Below, piece after piece: positions 12,868-24,379 of a DNA stretch of 64,000 nt (its first letter is position 1; every line of letters begins with the position of its first letter). The notes under the pieces were generated by a model. That model ran no database searches. It had not been told where the DNA came from and was given only the letters and a program-made list of their open reading frames with translations. Where the stretch lies: the NCBI GenBank assembly GCA_947471745.1, contig CANJKZ010000977.1, positions 1,716,501 through 1,780,500 of the forward strand, given 5' to 3'. The position numbers and the translations under genes are program-made. The DNA is from Closterium sp. Naga37s-1 (taxonomy: Eukaryota > Streptophyta > Zygnematophyceae > Desmidiales > Closteriaceae).

Positions 12868-12878
12868 CTATGGGGGTG
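12868..12878 (+). promoter_or_regulatory. Copia-1 polypurine tract
   Basis: CTATGGGGGTG directly precedes the 3' LTR. Nearly the same string abuts the 3' LTR of the elements at 21344, 37286 and 52001, which makes it the likely plus-strand priming site for this family. Confidence 0.8.
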
Positions 12879-13018
12879 TGTCAAAACATATTGTTCTGCT
12901 TATTTCACTCTAGGTTGTGTAGGGTTCTTTCCTTAGAGGGTACAACAATCTCTCTCGATAGTCCTTGTACCCCCCCCTTACCTAATCGAACTCACTCATC
13001 TAGCTAGTAACTTTAACA
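12879..13018 (+). repeat. Copia-1 3' LTR
   Basis: Copy of the 5' LTR; no difference seen over 140 bp, including the run of eight C. Followed by target duplication CTTCC. Confidence 0.95.
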
Positions 13019-13089
13019 CTTCCGCCTGGAATTTTAGGCGACTGGAACTGCGGCTGCTTGTAAAAAAAAAATTATCTGGCTTGTAAAAC

Positions 13090-13315
13090 ATTTATCCTGA
13101 AGTGGCCCAGCTAGTTAGCTGGTTCACTTCCGAAAGATGAGGTCCCGGGATCAAATCCCCAGTCCCCACTAAAAGGGACTACACAGGTGCTCATCTGGGA
13201 GTGGATAGAACAACCTCGTTACCCAGCGAGGCGTGTAAACACATGGGGAGGCGGGCTATGACCGACAGCCGGGGTAATACCAAAGGGGGTTTCCCCTATA
13301 ACTTTACTTTACTTT
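13090..13315 (+). mobile_element. tRNA-derived SINE-like element
   Basis: The head at 13102-13170 is tRNA-like, with an A-box-like TGGCCCAGCTAGTTAGCTGG and a B-box-like GGATCAAATCC about 35 bp later. The unrelated body ends in a pentamer tail (ACTTTACTTTACTTT, 13301-13315). Direct repeats GCTTGTAAAA at 13079-13088 and 13316-13325 could be target duplications; a further copy at 13056 makes the left edge uncertain. I cannot assign the parent tRNA with confidence. Confidence 0.7.
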
Positions 13316-13607
13316 GCTTGTAAAAAAACACGAATTAGTCAGATATCATTCCTGGTATGATTCTAAACAAAGTTCTCAACAAAAGTCAAGCATGTCCATT
13401 GTTACACAGATAACCAAATGCTAATCCTCATACCGAGAACCCCATTGGCCCTGCACCAATGAGAACCAACACAGCATAAGAAGTGCACAGTTTTCACATT
13501 ATTTCAATGATTCGAGCATACCAGCTGAGTAACGCCCACTTGCCAAAAATGCAACTCGCAAAATGCACATCCAACACACACCTGAGCGTGTGCAGGGCCC
13601 AAACCAA

Positions 13608-16600
13608 TCAATGCCCTCCTTGATCCACACGCCCATCATTTCCTCCTTCCATCTCATTCAAATCAAGCAACTTACGTCCCTCCGTCCCCTCCTTCCCTCC
13701 CTCCTCAGCCTCTGCCCCAGCCGCCTCAGCCTCTGCTGCCGCTGCTATAGCATCCAGCCCCAAGCTCATCTCCTCGCCCCCTCCCTCCCCCACACTCCCA
13801 CCTGTATTCTCACCCTCACTCGTCCTTTTGCGCTTGTTTCCTGCATCCTCCCCCCTCACACCATCACTAGCACCTCCAGCTCCTCCCTTACCCACGTCTT
13901 CAGGCGCCCCTGCCCTCTTACCCCCTGCAGTCACCCCTTCCCCTTTATCCTCGTTCATTTTATCTCCCTCTGCTGCCTTCCCCTCATTTCGCCGCTCACT
14001 CAACCCACCTGCTCCTCTTGCTTCTCCCCCTTCTGCTCCTTCCTCCCCCCTACCTTGCTCCGCTGCCTCCTGCTTCCTGTCCTGCCCTCCTTTCCCCCCC
14101 TCCTCTCCACCCTCCTTTCCCCTGCTCCCGGTTCCCCCCTCCTCCTCCTTCCTCCCCTCTTCCTCTCCTCCCTCCCTCCCCTTCTCCCTCTTCTCCTCCT
14201 CCCGCCCCTCCCCCTTCCCTCCTCTCCTCCTCCCCTCAATCTCCCTCCCCGCATCATCACTCTTCGAAACCTCCTCGGAGTCGCTCCGCCGCTTGCCGCC
14301 ACCCTTCCTATCCCTCCCAGACGACGCATCACTGGCGGACGGCGATCCCTTGCGCCGAGAAGAAGACCCCGTGCTCTTCGAACCCCCACTCTTCGCCTCC
14401 CCACCCTTTGAACCCCCGCTCTTCGATTTCGAACTCCTCGACTTGGACGACCGAGACGACCCCGAGGATTTCGACCGCGACGATTTCGATCTACTCTTCG
14501 ATCGCGAGCGCGAGGATTTCGACCGAGACCGGGAAGATTTCGATTTCGATCTTGACGAGCCGCTCGATCGACTACTACCCACCGACCTGGACCGGCTACT
14601 GCTCGATCGCGATCGAGAGCGCTTCCTCCTGCTACTCCTGTCGCCTCCCCTCTTCTCACTTCTCCCCTTCCTCCGCACACCACTGTCGCTATCACTGGAA
14701 TCCTTTCCCCCTTTCCGCCCTCCTCTTACCTCGTCTCTTCCCTCTGCATCCTTCTCCCTCCCGCCGCGCCTCCTGCCCTCCTCCTCCCTCTCCTCACTGC
14801 TGCCCCCATCCCTAGCCTTGTCCTGCAGCAACGCCCACAAGAACAAAGAAAGCCAATTGGAAAAAAACAATGTTGGTGCTGTGATTCTTCAAGAATTGCC
14901 TTAAGACAGGAAGCAAACTGGTCATCTTTCGGTTTTTTTCTTTACCTTCCGCCTATACGGCCACTCTTTGCTCCTCTTGGTTTTCGAGCCAAAACATGCA
15001 TTCACGCATGTGTTGGGAGGAACAACACTCCACCCAACAGCATGGAAACCCAACCCTCCCCTAGGTTTTGTCTCCAGCTCACTGTCTAACTGTGTCCTGC
15101 GTTTCTACAGGGCCATCTACACCCGCTCCAGAATTAACACTTACATAGTTACGAAAACTACTGTACCTTTGCGTACGTCTCCAGCTCATTACTACGAACC
15201 TCCTGTGGTTAATATGAGTTGATCAACGCCAGAGCTAGAATACCTTCGTATACATCTCCAGCTCAATATTAAGCGCCTCCTCTGCCTCTAAAGAGTAGAA
15301 ATACACCCGAACAAAACTAACACCTCAGTGTATAACCACGAAACCGAATGTACCTTCAAGTACGTCTCCAGCTCAGTACTACGCGCCTCCCGTAACTAAA
15401 TCGAGTCGATCTACACCAGAACCAGAATTAAAGAAATCGAGTGTACCTTCATGTACGTCTCCAGCTCATTATTAAGCGCCTCCGTCCCCGCCACTGCAAT
15501 CCCTCCACTTCCGCCCTTAATTCCACTCTTTGCTACCTTGCTTTTCGAGCCCACACATGTATTGGATTGAAACAACACTCCACCTGACAGCATGGGAACC
15601 CAACGCTCCCTACGTACAATCTCCGCCTCTATCATCCAACTGCCTACACCAGCACCATAATTAACACCTAGACCGAGTGTACCTTCATGTACGTCTCCAG
15701 CTCATTATTAAGCGCCTCCTCTGCCGCCCTCCCACTTGCCTTGGAAGCTATGCGCCGCCCCTCTGCCCCCGTCCCCGCCACTGCAATCCCCGCTGCCCCC
15801 GCCGCCGCCGCTGCCCGTTCCGCAAAGCGCCGCGACCGGGAAGGGCACTGCGGGGAGACAGGCGCGGGGAAGAGAACGAGTGGGGGCAGCAGGGAAGCGG
15901 GTGGGGGAGGGCGGGACGGGGGGCGGGAATGGGGGGAGGAAAGGGGAAAGGTGGGGAGAGTGGGAAATAAAAAGATACGTCAAGACTGGTACGGTTTTAA
16001 AAAGCGGCGCGATCAACAAGCAAGGCATAAGCTGAAGCGGAACAAGAGGGGCAGCAGGTTGCGAGAAAGGAAGGCAAAACGATGGAGGGAAGAGAAAAAC
16101 AGTGCGAACGGGCAGCGGAGAGGGAAGGGGAGAGGAAGGAGAGGAGGGAGGATAGGGAGGTGGGGGGGAGGGGGTGGGGGGGTTGAAGGGGGAGGTGGGG
16201 ATGATAGAAGGACAACGCAAAATTCATCACTGAACCAGGCGTGATCCGCACATATAGCATTTTCCGTAAGTGTATGATACAGCACGGGAGCGAAGCGGCG
16301 TACCTCTCGGGCGAAGTGCCCCGGCTCGCCGCACTCATAGCACCCGTCTCCCACCGGCCGCACCACCTGCGGCGGAAACCCCGTCCCTATCGGCGCCCCA
16401 AACGCCGCAATCCCCGGCGGAAATCCCGGCCTGAACGCCCCAATCCCCGCCCCCAGCCCCCCCATCCACCGATCCTGCATCCCCGGACCCAGCCCTCCCA
16501 CTGCTGCAGCCGCCGCCGCCATCGCCGCCGCCGGCGGCATCATCGGCGCGCCGCCGCCAAATTTCTCCGGGCATTCCCGCGCAAAGTGCCCCTTCCTGCC

Positions 16601-18875
16601 GCAGTAGTAGCACCCGTCCTGACCGAACTCCGAGCCTGGGCCGAACCCGGGCCCGGCTCGGCCCGAGCCTATGGCTCCGATGGGGGCGCCGAGGGGTGTT
16701 TTGGCGGGGCAGTCGCGGGCGATGTGACCCACTTCGTTGCACACGTAGCAGCGCTGCTCTATGGGCCCGTCGGGGTTGCCCTGCTTGAATTGACACTGCA
16801 GAGGTTCAAACGGGTGACGAGCGGTTGAGGGAGGACGAGAGGGGTAAAGAGGGGTGCACATCGTTGCAGACTATCAGCTCAGCTCTATAGGCCTTTCAGG
16901 GATCCCCTGCTTGTGACTGACACCCTGCAGGGATGCAGAGGGGTGATGAGGGGTAGAGAGGGAGGACGAGACGGTGCACCGGCCGGCAGGGAGACGCATG
17001 GACTCGCACTGGAAACCAGTTCACGGACGGAAAGGGGTATTCGCAAGTCAGCACCGCGTCTTGTAAGCCGACTATTACAGAAAACCCACCTTAACGTGAA
17101 ATCTACGCTTTTATTGCGAGGTGCGCACCTCGATCGGGAGGCTAGGAGGAAAGCTGGGCGAAGAGCGTTGGAAGCAAGGAGAGGCAGTGCACTGCATGAC
17201 ACGTGTCTCATAACTCTCCCCCCTCTTCCGCCCCCTCCCCAAGCCTCGCCCCGGCCCGCCCCACCCCTATTCGTCCAACTTCTCGACTCTTCCTTGTCTT
17301 TCCCCGCTGCCCACTTTCCCGTGCATACCTCCGCCACCCCCTCATCACCCTTCCACCTTCCACCTCACTCCACTCCATCCCACTCCGCTCCAGTCCACTT
17401 CACTCCCCGCCACCACACTCCACCTCCCTCCCCGCCACCACACTCCACCTCTCTCCACCCCACTCCATTCCACCCTCTCCAGTTTCTCCACTCCGCTTCA
17501 CCTCCATGGTTTTCAGCGTCCAGCCCTCCCAGTCGCCCTCCTTCTCCCACACCTCACCCTCCCCTTACCCTGCCATCCCACATCGTTACTCCTCTAATCC
17601 AAACGGCTACTCACTTGGAAGTGGCGTGCTACTCACCTTCGCCGTTGCTTCATATAAAGCCCCGCAAGGAAGAACCAGAATCAGAAGGAGAAGGAGCAAG
17701 CGCACACATGCAGACACGCCACTTCCAAGTGTTGCACAGGTGCTGTGCTTTCCTAACGACTCCTGCCTCTCCCCCTTTCCTTTTTCGCTCCCTTGTCCTC
17801 TCCCTCTCCCTCCCCATCTCCCTCTCCCTTCACCACAAGAAAGGCAACGACTGCTGCCCTTTCTTCGTCCAACTAACCCTACAAAACGACCGGATCAACC
17901 AAGTCTGCTCCAAGTGACCAACTTCCAGGGAGACATAATACGGCATAGTAATAAGGCGACGAGGAAAGCAGGATACGAGAGTACAGGAAAATACCGCGAC
18001 GACGTGAAGCGAACACTCAGTGAGCTTGAAACATAAAGAACAAAAACAACAGAACAATAAAAAAGGAATGGATCGAACATGACCGACTAGCTTCGTGAAC
18101 ATGACCAACTTCCCCTGGGACATACCTCTCGTGCCACGTGTCCCCTCCGTCCGCATTCGTAGCACTTGGGTCCCATCCCATCGTCGCCGAACCTTCCGCC
18201 GAACCCGCCTCGCGCGCCGAACTTGCTCGGGCACTCGCGCGCCCAGTGCCCCACCCCGCCGCAGGCGTTGCACCGATCGCTCATTCCCGGACCTCCTCCC
18301 GGACCTCCCATTCCGCGCGGACCTAACGGCGGACCTCCCATCCCCATAGGTCCTCCGCCGCCGAACCTGCTGCCAGACACGCCGTACCGATCATCACGAT
18401 CGCGGTCGTACCGGTCGTCACGATCGCGGTCGTACTTGTCGTCACGGTAACCGGTGCTGCTGCTCCGGCCGGCAGAATCGTACCGGTCGCTGAATCCTGA
18501 GGGTCGATCTCGACCGTCGCCTCTATCGCGATCTTTCTCCCTTTCGCGAGAAGAATCCTTTTCACGGTCCCGGTCGCGATAACTGTCCTTATCCCTGTCC
18601 CTGTCACGATCGTAGGATCTGCCGGCTTCTCTGTCCCGTTCGCGCTCCCGGTCCCTTCCGGCAAATCCAGACCGGTCAGTTACAGCATAGCGTTCACGAT
18701 CGCGTGAAGCGCCGGCGAGACTGTCGGATCGTCGAGGCGATCGGGACCGTTCGCGATAAGAAGCGTGAGCGGATGGACGGTCGCGATCCAAGGAATCGTA
18801 ACCGCTGCGAGCGGGAGGCTGCGAGTCGAACTGGCGAACGGAGTCGTAGGGTGAGCGGCCATAACCCGATGCCAT
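13608..18875 (-). CDS. Five-knuckle CCHC zinc-finger, RS-rich protein, 4 exons
   Basis: Probable RNA-binding nuclear protein, by composition. Exons: 18875-18126, 16795-16304, 15847-15683, 14822-13608 (873 residues, all junctions phase 0). Order: Arg/Ser/Asp-rich N-terminus (to ~165), Gly/Pro-rich stretch, knuckles CNACGGVGHWAREC (~205) and CYECGRRGHVARE/C (238-251), knuckle CYVCNEVGHIARDC (266-279), knuckle CYYCGRKGHFAREC (~312-325), Gly/Ala/Pro-rich spacer, knuckle CYECGEPGHFARE/C (~402-415), an Ala-rich and coiled-coil-like segment EEALNNELETYMK, and a long RS/KS- and Glu/Gly-rich tail ending DGRVDQGGH. RS plus CCHC content recalls plant splicing factors, but no RRM is visible and the exact family is not recognised. 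Two introns fall immediately before the last cysteine of a knuckle. The last exon could splice further, but the frame ends naturally. Confidence 0.78.
15055..15500 (-). repeat. Cluster of 4-5 echoes of CCHC-gene exon 3 3' edge
   Basis: In intron 3, downstream of exon 3 (original end 15683-15730). Copies of the last 35-60 nt (AEEALNNELETYMK) plus the GGTAC donor lie at about 15164-15203, 15240-15290, 15350-15397 and 15438-15500, with a weak one near 15060-15085. They are diverged (for example EAEEALNIELEMYTK at 15240) and separated by related intron sequence (variants of CTACACCAGAACCAGAATTAA). A longer flank near 14990-15062 is echoed at 15551-15612, so larger units were duplicated too. Confidence 0.85.
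16880..16965 (-). repeat. Echo of CCHC-gene exon 2 5' edge plus acceptor
   Basis: In intron 1, upstream of exon 2. It matches 16758-16840: the CTGCAG acceptor, the first ~35 nt of the exon and the upstream flank with CTCGTCC and CCCTC runs. Coding is degraded. Confidence 0.72.
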
Positions 18876-19243
18876 GGCCTTAGCCTTCGCAAAAAACTCA
18901 GATCTCGAATATAAACGGCTTAGGATACTAGGAAAGTGGCGGAAATAATCGCTAACTACGCGGACACGCCACGTTACAAAGCTCCTCCTGCCTTCCTTAG
19001 TCTCGTCCAGGTCTGACCAGCATTGAGATGAGACTCCAAGCCAAGGTTCAAATCAGGTTGCCCACTGGTGATGATGCAAACTCCAGGCAAGTTCAGCTGC
19101 ATGTGATCAAGCACGAGAAGCTTCACGAAACCCTAGATTTCTTCCAGTCCAAACGCACGAAAAACGCGCGGGAAATCATCTGCTGAGTGGTGCTCCACCG
19201 TCGAAAGGGTATAATGATCTTACACAGGTGTACACTGCGTTAT
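18876..19243. other. Gap between the CCHC gene and the gypsy LTR, with a small plus-strand frame
   Basis: Should contain the promoter of the minus-strand CCHC gene. A 52-codon plus-strand frame at 19028-19186 begins MRLQAKVQIRLPTGDDA, has no stop until TGA, and is balanced in composition. It could be the first exon of a divergent gene cut off by the retrotransposon at 19244, or chance. I recognise no family. Confidence 0.3.
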
Positions 19244-19597
19244 TGTAAGGAAAATTCCTTTTCCTTACTTCGCGCCCCTGCTTATCGCGTACACGACGGT
19301 TCCCGCCAAAGGCACCCAACAGTGAAACGTTACCCGCTCGCGACACTCGCCTCGACCATTGCTCCCGCCACTGTACACCTCGCGACCCAACCTAACGGAT
19401 CGGTTGGTAACCCGCGCTCCGGTCCTCCGCCTCGACATTTCCCAACATCGGCGCTAGGCCCGTTGCGCACCACATTCTCGCGCATGACCGTTACCAAGCT
19501 AGGCTTTCGCTATATATTGTTCGCTCATTCCTTCGCTCATTGTATTTTTGCTTCGATACTGCAATTCTCGCTCGCTCACTCAATTGCACTCGTAACA
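19244..19597 (+). repeat. Gypsy 5' LTR
   Basis: Begins TGTAAGG and ends CGTAACA, two bases before the primer-binding site. A TATA-like GCTATATATTG lies near 19510. The first 25 bp form a hairpin: GTAAGGAAAA, loop TTCC, TTTTCCTTAC (19245-19268). No partner LTR lies in the window, so the left boundary rests on the TG start and the hairpin. Confidence 0.65.
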
Positions 19598-19780
19598 CTT
19601 GGTATTCAAAGCCTACGATCTCTTCTCGGACCGCACCCACACCTTCGCTTCCCCACTATCTCATTTTTTGGGGGGGGGGTAGACGTCTCTCAGCGATCAA
19701 GCACCGCTGCCCGTGTGCCTTCTCGTAAGCACACCCAGCCACGACAGAGGCTCTCGCTGAGCTCGCCCGACACCCCCGCC

Positions 19781-21343
19781 ATGGCCGACTTCAACCTTGC
19801 AACGTTGACGCAAGAACGCCTCGACCAACTCGTGCGCCAGCTCGAGGAATCGACGCTCGAAATTGCGACTCATGGCGGAACGCGACTCCGCCCGACAGCA
19901 ATCAACGGTGAATGCACCAGCACCAGCACCTGCAAATGCACCTGCACAATCGGAGGAGCCGATTATCATCTCATCCGGCACACCGTCGCAGCACGCCAGC
20001 GTGGGATAGTGCTCAAGCGCAGCCAGCGACGGCGCCGCCCAATCTATGCCGGGCATGGAGAGAGCCAGGGCCACATCGGGCGTAAATGTGACTCGCGAGG
20101 CCCGTCGTCACGTCGGATTTGCGACATCAGCCGGCAACGACGACATTGGTGAGCCGATGTCACTCAAGCCGCAACGCCCGCCCTGCTACGATCCTAGCCA
20201 GCGTGGAGGTCCGACGGTTCAATCGTGGGTGTTCACGATGAACGTGTTTTTTTACGCGAACTACGTCACGTCGGATACAGCGAAGATCCGGTACGCCGTA
20301 TCGTTCCTGCGGGGCCCCGCCATGGACTGGTGGCGAGTCATCGTGACGTCGCCACGCGCCTACGAGCCATTGTCGCAAGAGGAAGGGCCCGCGGGCCCAG
20401 CCGTCACCTGGAGTTCATTCTGCGAGACGGCCCAGTAAAGCACGTGGGACGCGTGGTGCGCAGGGCTTCGGACGCGCTTCGAGCCAATCACGGCCTCGAT
20501 TTCAGCACGTCAGAAGCTGCGCACTTGGCGACAGCTTGGGTCGGTCCAAGACTACACCAGCGGTTTTTTCGCGCTGTGCGAGCAAGTCGGCTACATGCAC
20601 GAAGCGGAGCGAGTGGATCGCTACGTCGGCGGCCTGAAGCCGGAAATCTCGCAAGAGATTCTTCTTCGCGGGATTTCGAACTTCAACGAAATCTTGGCGC
20701 TAGCGGAGAAAATCGACATCCTACACCGTCCGAGATCGGGGTCCTACTACGGACATCGCCCTCGGGGACCGACCAAGCACGCCACTGTACACGCCGTTGC
20801 GACGAATGCAGCTGTCGCGCCGTTTAAAGGGCGCTGCTTCGCGTGCAACAGGCCGGGCCATCGCAAGAGCGAATGCCCAGAGGAGCTAAGGCGCCGTGGA
20901 GCAGAGCAGGGGAGGGAGTCTGGGAGGCGGGAAACGCCAACAGTCAGTAGAGTACGAGCCCACTACTGACGAGACTCACTGCTCGCCCGACCTCACTGAC
21001 CCTCACGGAGTCACAGTACCGATTCATGCAATCGATCGGGCTCGGCTGAATAAGGAGGGTACAGCGACAGATTGCCCAATACAGATTCACGGGAAAATAC
21101 AGGGGGTAGCAGCGAAGATTTTTATTGACGGAGGAGCAAGTCACAGCTTAGTTAATACCGCGACGGCACGGAAACTGCATCTGGCACTTAGCCGCTGTTT
21201 ACCGGAGATCGACGCACGCTTAGTTTACGGCACGCCACTGGCTATACGGGAAAAAGTGGAGAGAGTGAAGATTCGCTGCGGGGGGAATTTCGGGTTTACA
21301 CAGGAAATGCTCGCAACGACGCTGGATGGGCACGGCATTTTAC
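19781..21343 (+). pseudogene. gag: Gypsy gag and start of protease, frameshifted
   Basis: Likely start MADFNLATLTQERLDQLV at 19781. A retrotransposon Gag domain follows in shifting frames: WVFTMNVFFYANYV and FLRGPAMDWWR (~20225-20340), then VDRYVGGLKPEIS (~20610). The zinc knuckle is CFACNRPGHRKSEC (~20835-20876). Protease begins IHGKIQGVAAKIFIDGGASHSLV (~21085-21150), with DGG for the usual DSG. The frame runs to GHGILL at 21343, where Copia-2 is inserted. Confidence 0.82.
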
Positions 21344-21472
21344 TGTCAACAGAATAAACGAGAATGAATTGACTAACAGCAGGATGGGTACAAGTACTAA
21401 CCCTAATTGGGTTGTACCCCATATGGGCTAGCCCACTATAGCCTACACAATAAGCAGCATATAAGTTTGACA
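21344..21472 (-). repeat. Copia-2 3' LTR
   Basis: 129 bp, ends marked by TGTCA and TGACA. The adjacent minus-strand CTATGGGGGTG (21473-21483) is the polypurine tract. Confidence 0.93.
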
Positions 21473-24379
21473 CACCCCCATAGGCAAAGTGGGGGAGAAC
21501 AAGAGGTCACAAGACCCGTCAAGAAAAGCAAAGCAAGCTCAGGGTGGATCACGAAGTTACCACACATTATGAGCACAAGCAAATGGCCACAAGGCCAGTT
21601 CACATGCAGAGTTATATAAAGCAGAACAAGCAGTACAGTGATCAAAACCTAGCAAGTGTAAGCATGCAGGTATAAGCATATAGATAACAGTACAAGCAAA
21701 GTCAAGAAGAGAGCAAGTGAGGCCAAGTAGGCACAAGGCCTAGAACAGTACAGAAACGCTGATGATCACAAGGCTGGAGTGCCTTGGTGAAGATATCAGC
21801 AGTGTTGGCCCGAGAGGCCGCGTAAGCAAGACGAAGCTGACCACACTGCTGCAACTCTCGAGCGAGGAAGTAACGCAGAGCGATGTGCTTTGTCCTGTGC
21901 TCCAGTCTGTGCTCCTGACACAAGGCAATCATGGCCTTGTTGTCGACGTACAGAACTGGAGGAGAACGAGGCGGCTCGCCCAAGTCGGTTAGCAGGTAGG
22001 TGAGCCAGCGTAACTCCTGTGCAGCCATGGCCCCTGCGTAGATCTCAGCCTCACAACTGGAACTGAGAACAGAAGACGAGCGGGTAGACCGCCAAGAAAC
22101 AGAGCCGGAGCCAAGGCTGAAGGTGTAACCCTATGACGACCGCTGCGTAGCCAAGTCGTCAACCCAAGAAGCGTCTGCGTGACCAGTGAGGACAACTCAA
22201 GCCCGTCCTCCAAGCACGAGCCCCATGCCCGACGTACTGCACAAGTAGCGCATCACCCTCTTAGCGGCCTCCCAGTGCTCTGGTCGGTGTCTCCCGGGCG
22301 CAACATAGCGTGCCAGGATGCTAAGAGGGTAAGCAAGGTCAGGTCGAGTGCAGGTCATCAGGTACATGAGGCAGCCCACAAGCTCTGGATACGGGCCACT
22401 CGGCTCTACGGACTCATCCGAAGGCAGAGCTGAGAGCGAGTGACCGGTAGGCAGAGGAGTGGACTGTGGCGAGGAGTACGTGAAGCGGAAGCGCTGAAGG
22501 ACCTGCTGCACCATGTGTGACTGAGTCAAGGTAATGGTGCGCCATGCTCTGTCCCGGGTGATCTGCAAGCCAAGATTGCTGCGCACCTCACCCAGGTCTG
22601 TGCACGTGTGTCTCTTCTGCAGCTCCGACTTCACGTGGGCGGGTCCCTCAGTGTCACCAGTGGCAAAGACCAAGTCGTCGACGTACACGAGGATGTAGAA
22701 CGGCGGCAGCGAAGTGTCGGTGCGTAGAAACAGCGACGGGTCAGCAGTCGAAGGAGCAAACCCAAGAGCCGCAAGCGTCGTCCTCAGTGTGTCGTGCCAC
22801 TCGCGAGGCGCCTGGCGGAGACCGTAGACTGGCCGCCGGAGGCTCCACTGGGTACCTGCAGGAAACGACCCAGTGAAGCCAGGTGGGCGGCGCAGCTAGA
22901 TCTCCTAGTGCAGGCTGCCCTGTAGGAAGGCTGTGCTGAAGTCAAGAGAGTGAAGCTCGTAGTCACGCTGAGCGGCGACGTGCAGCAGCACCCGAAGACT
23001 GGTCATCTTCGGGGTGGGGGAGAAGGTCTGGAAGAAGTCAACTCCCTGTCGCTCACTGAAGCCTCGAGCAACGTAACGCGCCTTGAAGACAGGCGGAGAA
23101 CCCGGCGGCCGCTTCACCCTGAAAATCCACATGCCACTGACGATGTTCGCCCCAGGTGGGGGAACCTCGTCGACGTAGGTGCCTGTGGACTTCCAGGAAG
23201 CCATCTCTGCGTCCATGGCTGTCTGCCACTGAGAGGAGTAGGGACCCTCAATCGCCTCTGCATAAGAGCGCGGGGTCGGGATGTCTGGTGCATCCGGGTC
23301 TCCCTCAGGTGCAATCAGCATGGACACGAGATGAGGTAAAGCAGCTGCAAAACACTCAAAGTCCTCCTGCCTGTCCTCAAGGACGTCCGTGCCAAGAGCA
23401 TTCTCACCCCCGACGGACGGAGGACAGACAGACTCAGACTCAGCAACAAGACTAGCGGCGTGGTCTAGACGACAGGCAGCAGCAAAGTCAACAAGCTCAC
23501 CTACTAGAGCAGACGCAGCAGTGGACTCAAACGAAGGGTCAGTGACAACAGTGGCCAGCAGACGCGTGATAGTAGGGCTGGCAGCACGAGCAAGGTCTGA
23601 CGGCGGGTCAGCAACGTCAGGAAGAGAGGACGCAGGAGGAGACAGCAGAGGGACAGAGGAAGGACGGAGTGCCATCTGGTGCGTGCCGGGGACCGGAGGA
23701 GGACGCGGACGCGGAACACGACGACCAGTGCGAACAACGCGAACAGGCGACGCAGGACGAGACTCAGGCTCACGACGCTCCGCAAGACCTCCTGTCGGCC
23801 CAGTGTAAGGAGAAGGAGCAGGCAGTGGGGAGGCTGGCTGTAACTGCGACTGCGACTGGTCAGGCGGTGGACACAGTAAGGGAGGAGGAAGGCCAATAGA
23901 AGGCGGGAGACCAAGAACCTGCTGAAGCAGTGGAACGAAGTACGGTCGCGGCCGCACAGTGCCTCCAGAACCAGCACCGACAGCACCAGTACCCGCAGCT
24001 CCAGGGTCTCCAGCTCCAACGCCTGCAGTACCACCAGCTCCAGCACCTCCAGCAGCTCCAGCTCCAGTAGCACCTCCAGCTCCAGCAGCTCCAGTACCTC
24101 CTGCTCCAACTCCTGCAGCACCACCAGCTCCAGCAGCTCCAGTACCTCCAGTACGAGCACCTCCGGGACCTGTGGCTCCAGCACCTCCAGCACCTCCTGG
24201 ACCAGCAGCTCCAGCACCTCCGGCTCCAACGCCTGCAGCACCACCAGCTCCAGCAGCTCCAGTACCTCCAGTACGAGCACCTCCGGGACCAGCGGCTCCA
24301 GCACCTCCAGCAGCTCCAGCTCCAACGCCGGCAGCACCTCCAGCTCCAACAGCTCCATTACCTCCAGCGCCAGGGTCTC

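Larger units (their letters stand above)
6310..13018 (+). mobile_element. Copia-1: complete Ty1/copia LTR retrotransposon lacking gag
   Basis: Two 140-bp LTRs (6310-6449 and 12879-13018) that look identical by eye are flanked by a 5-bp target duplication CTTCC (6305-6309 and 13019-13023). The order protease, integrase, reverse transcriptase, RNase H marks Ty1/copia. The Gag coding region found in the related elements at 27058-28092 and 42800-43649 is missing. Its place is taken by a low-complexity leader, so mobilisation would need Gag in trans. LTR identity implies a recent insertion even though pol is frameshifted. Confidence 0.93.

Noticed and set aside
13828..14904. Pro/Ser/Leu-rich plus-strand frames
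   Set aside because: They are antisense to the RS-rich last exon of the CCHC gene, whose frame has the sensible composition.
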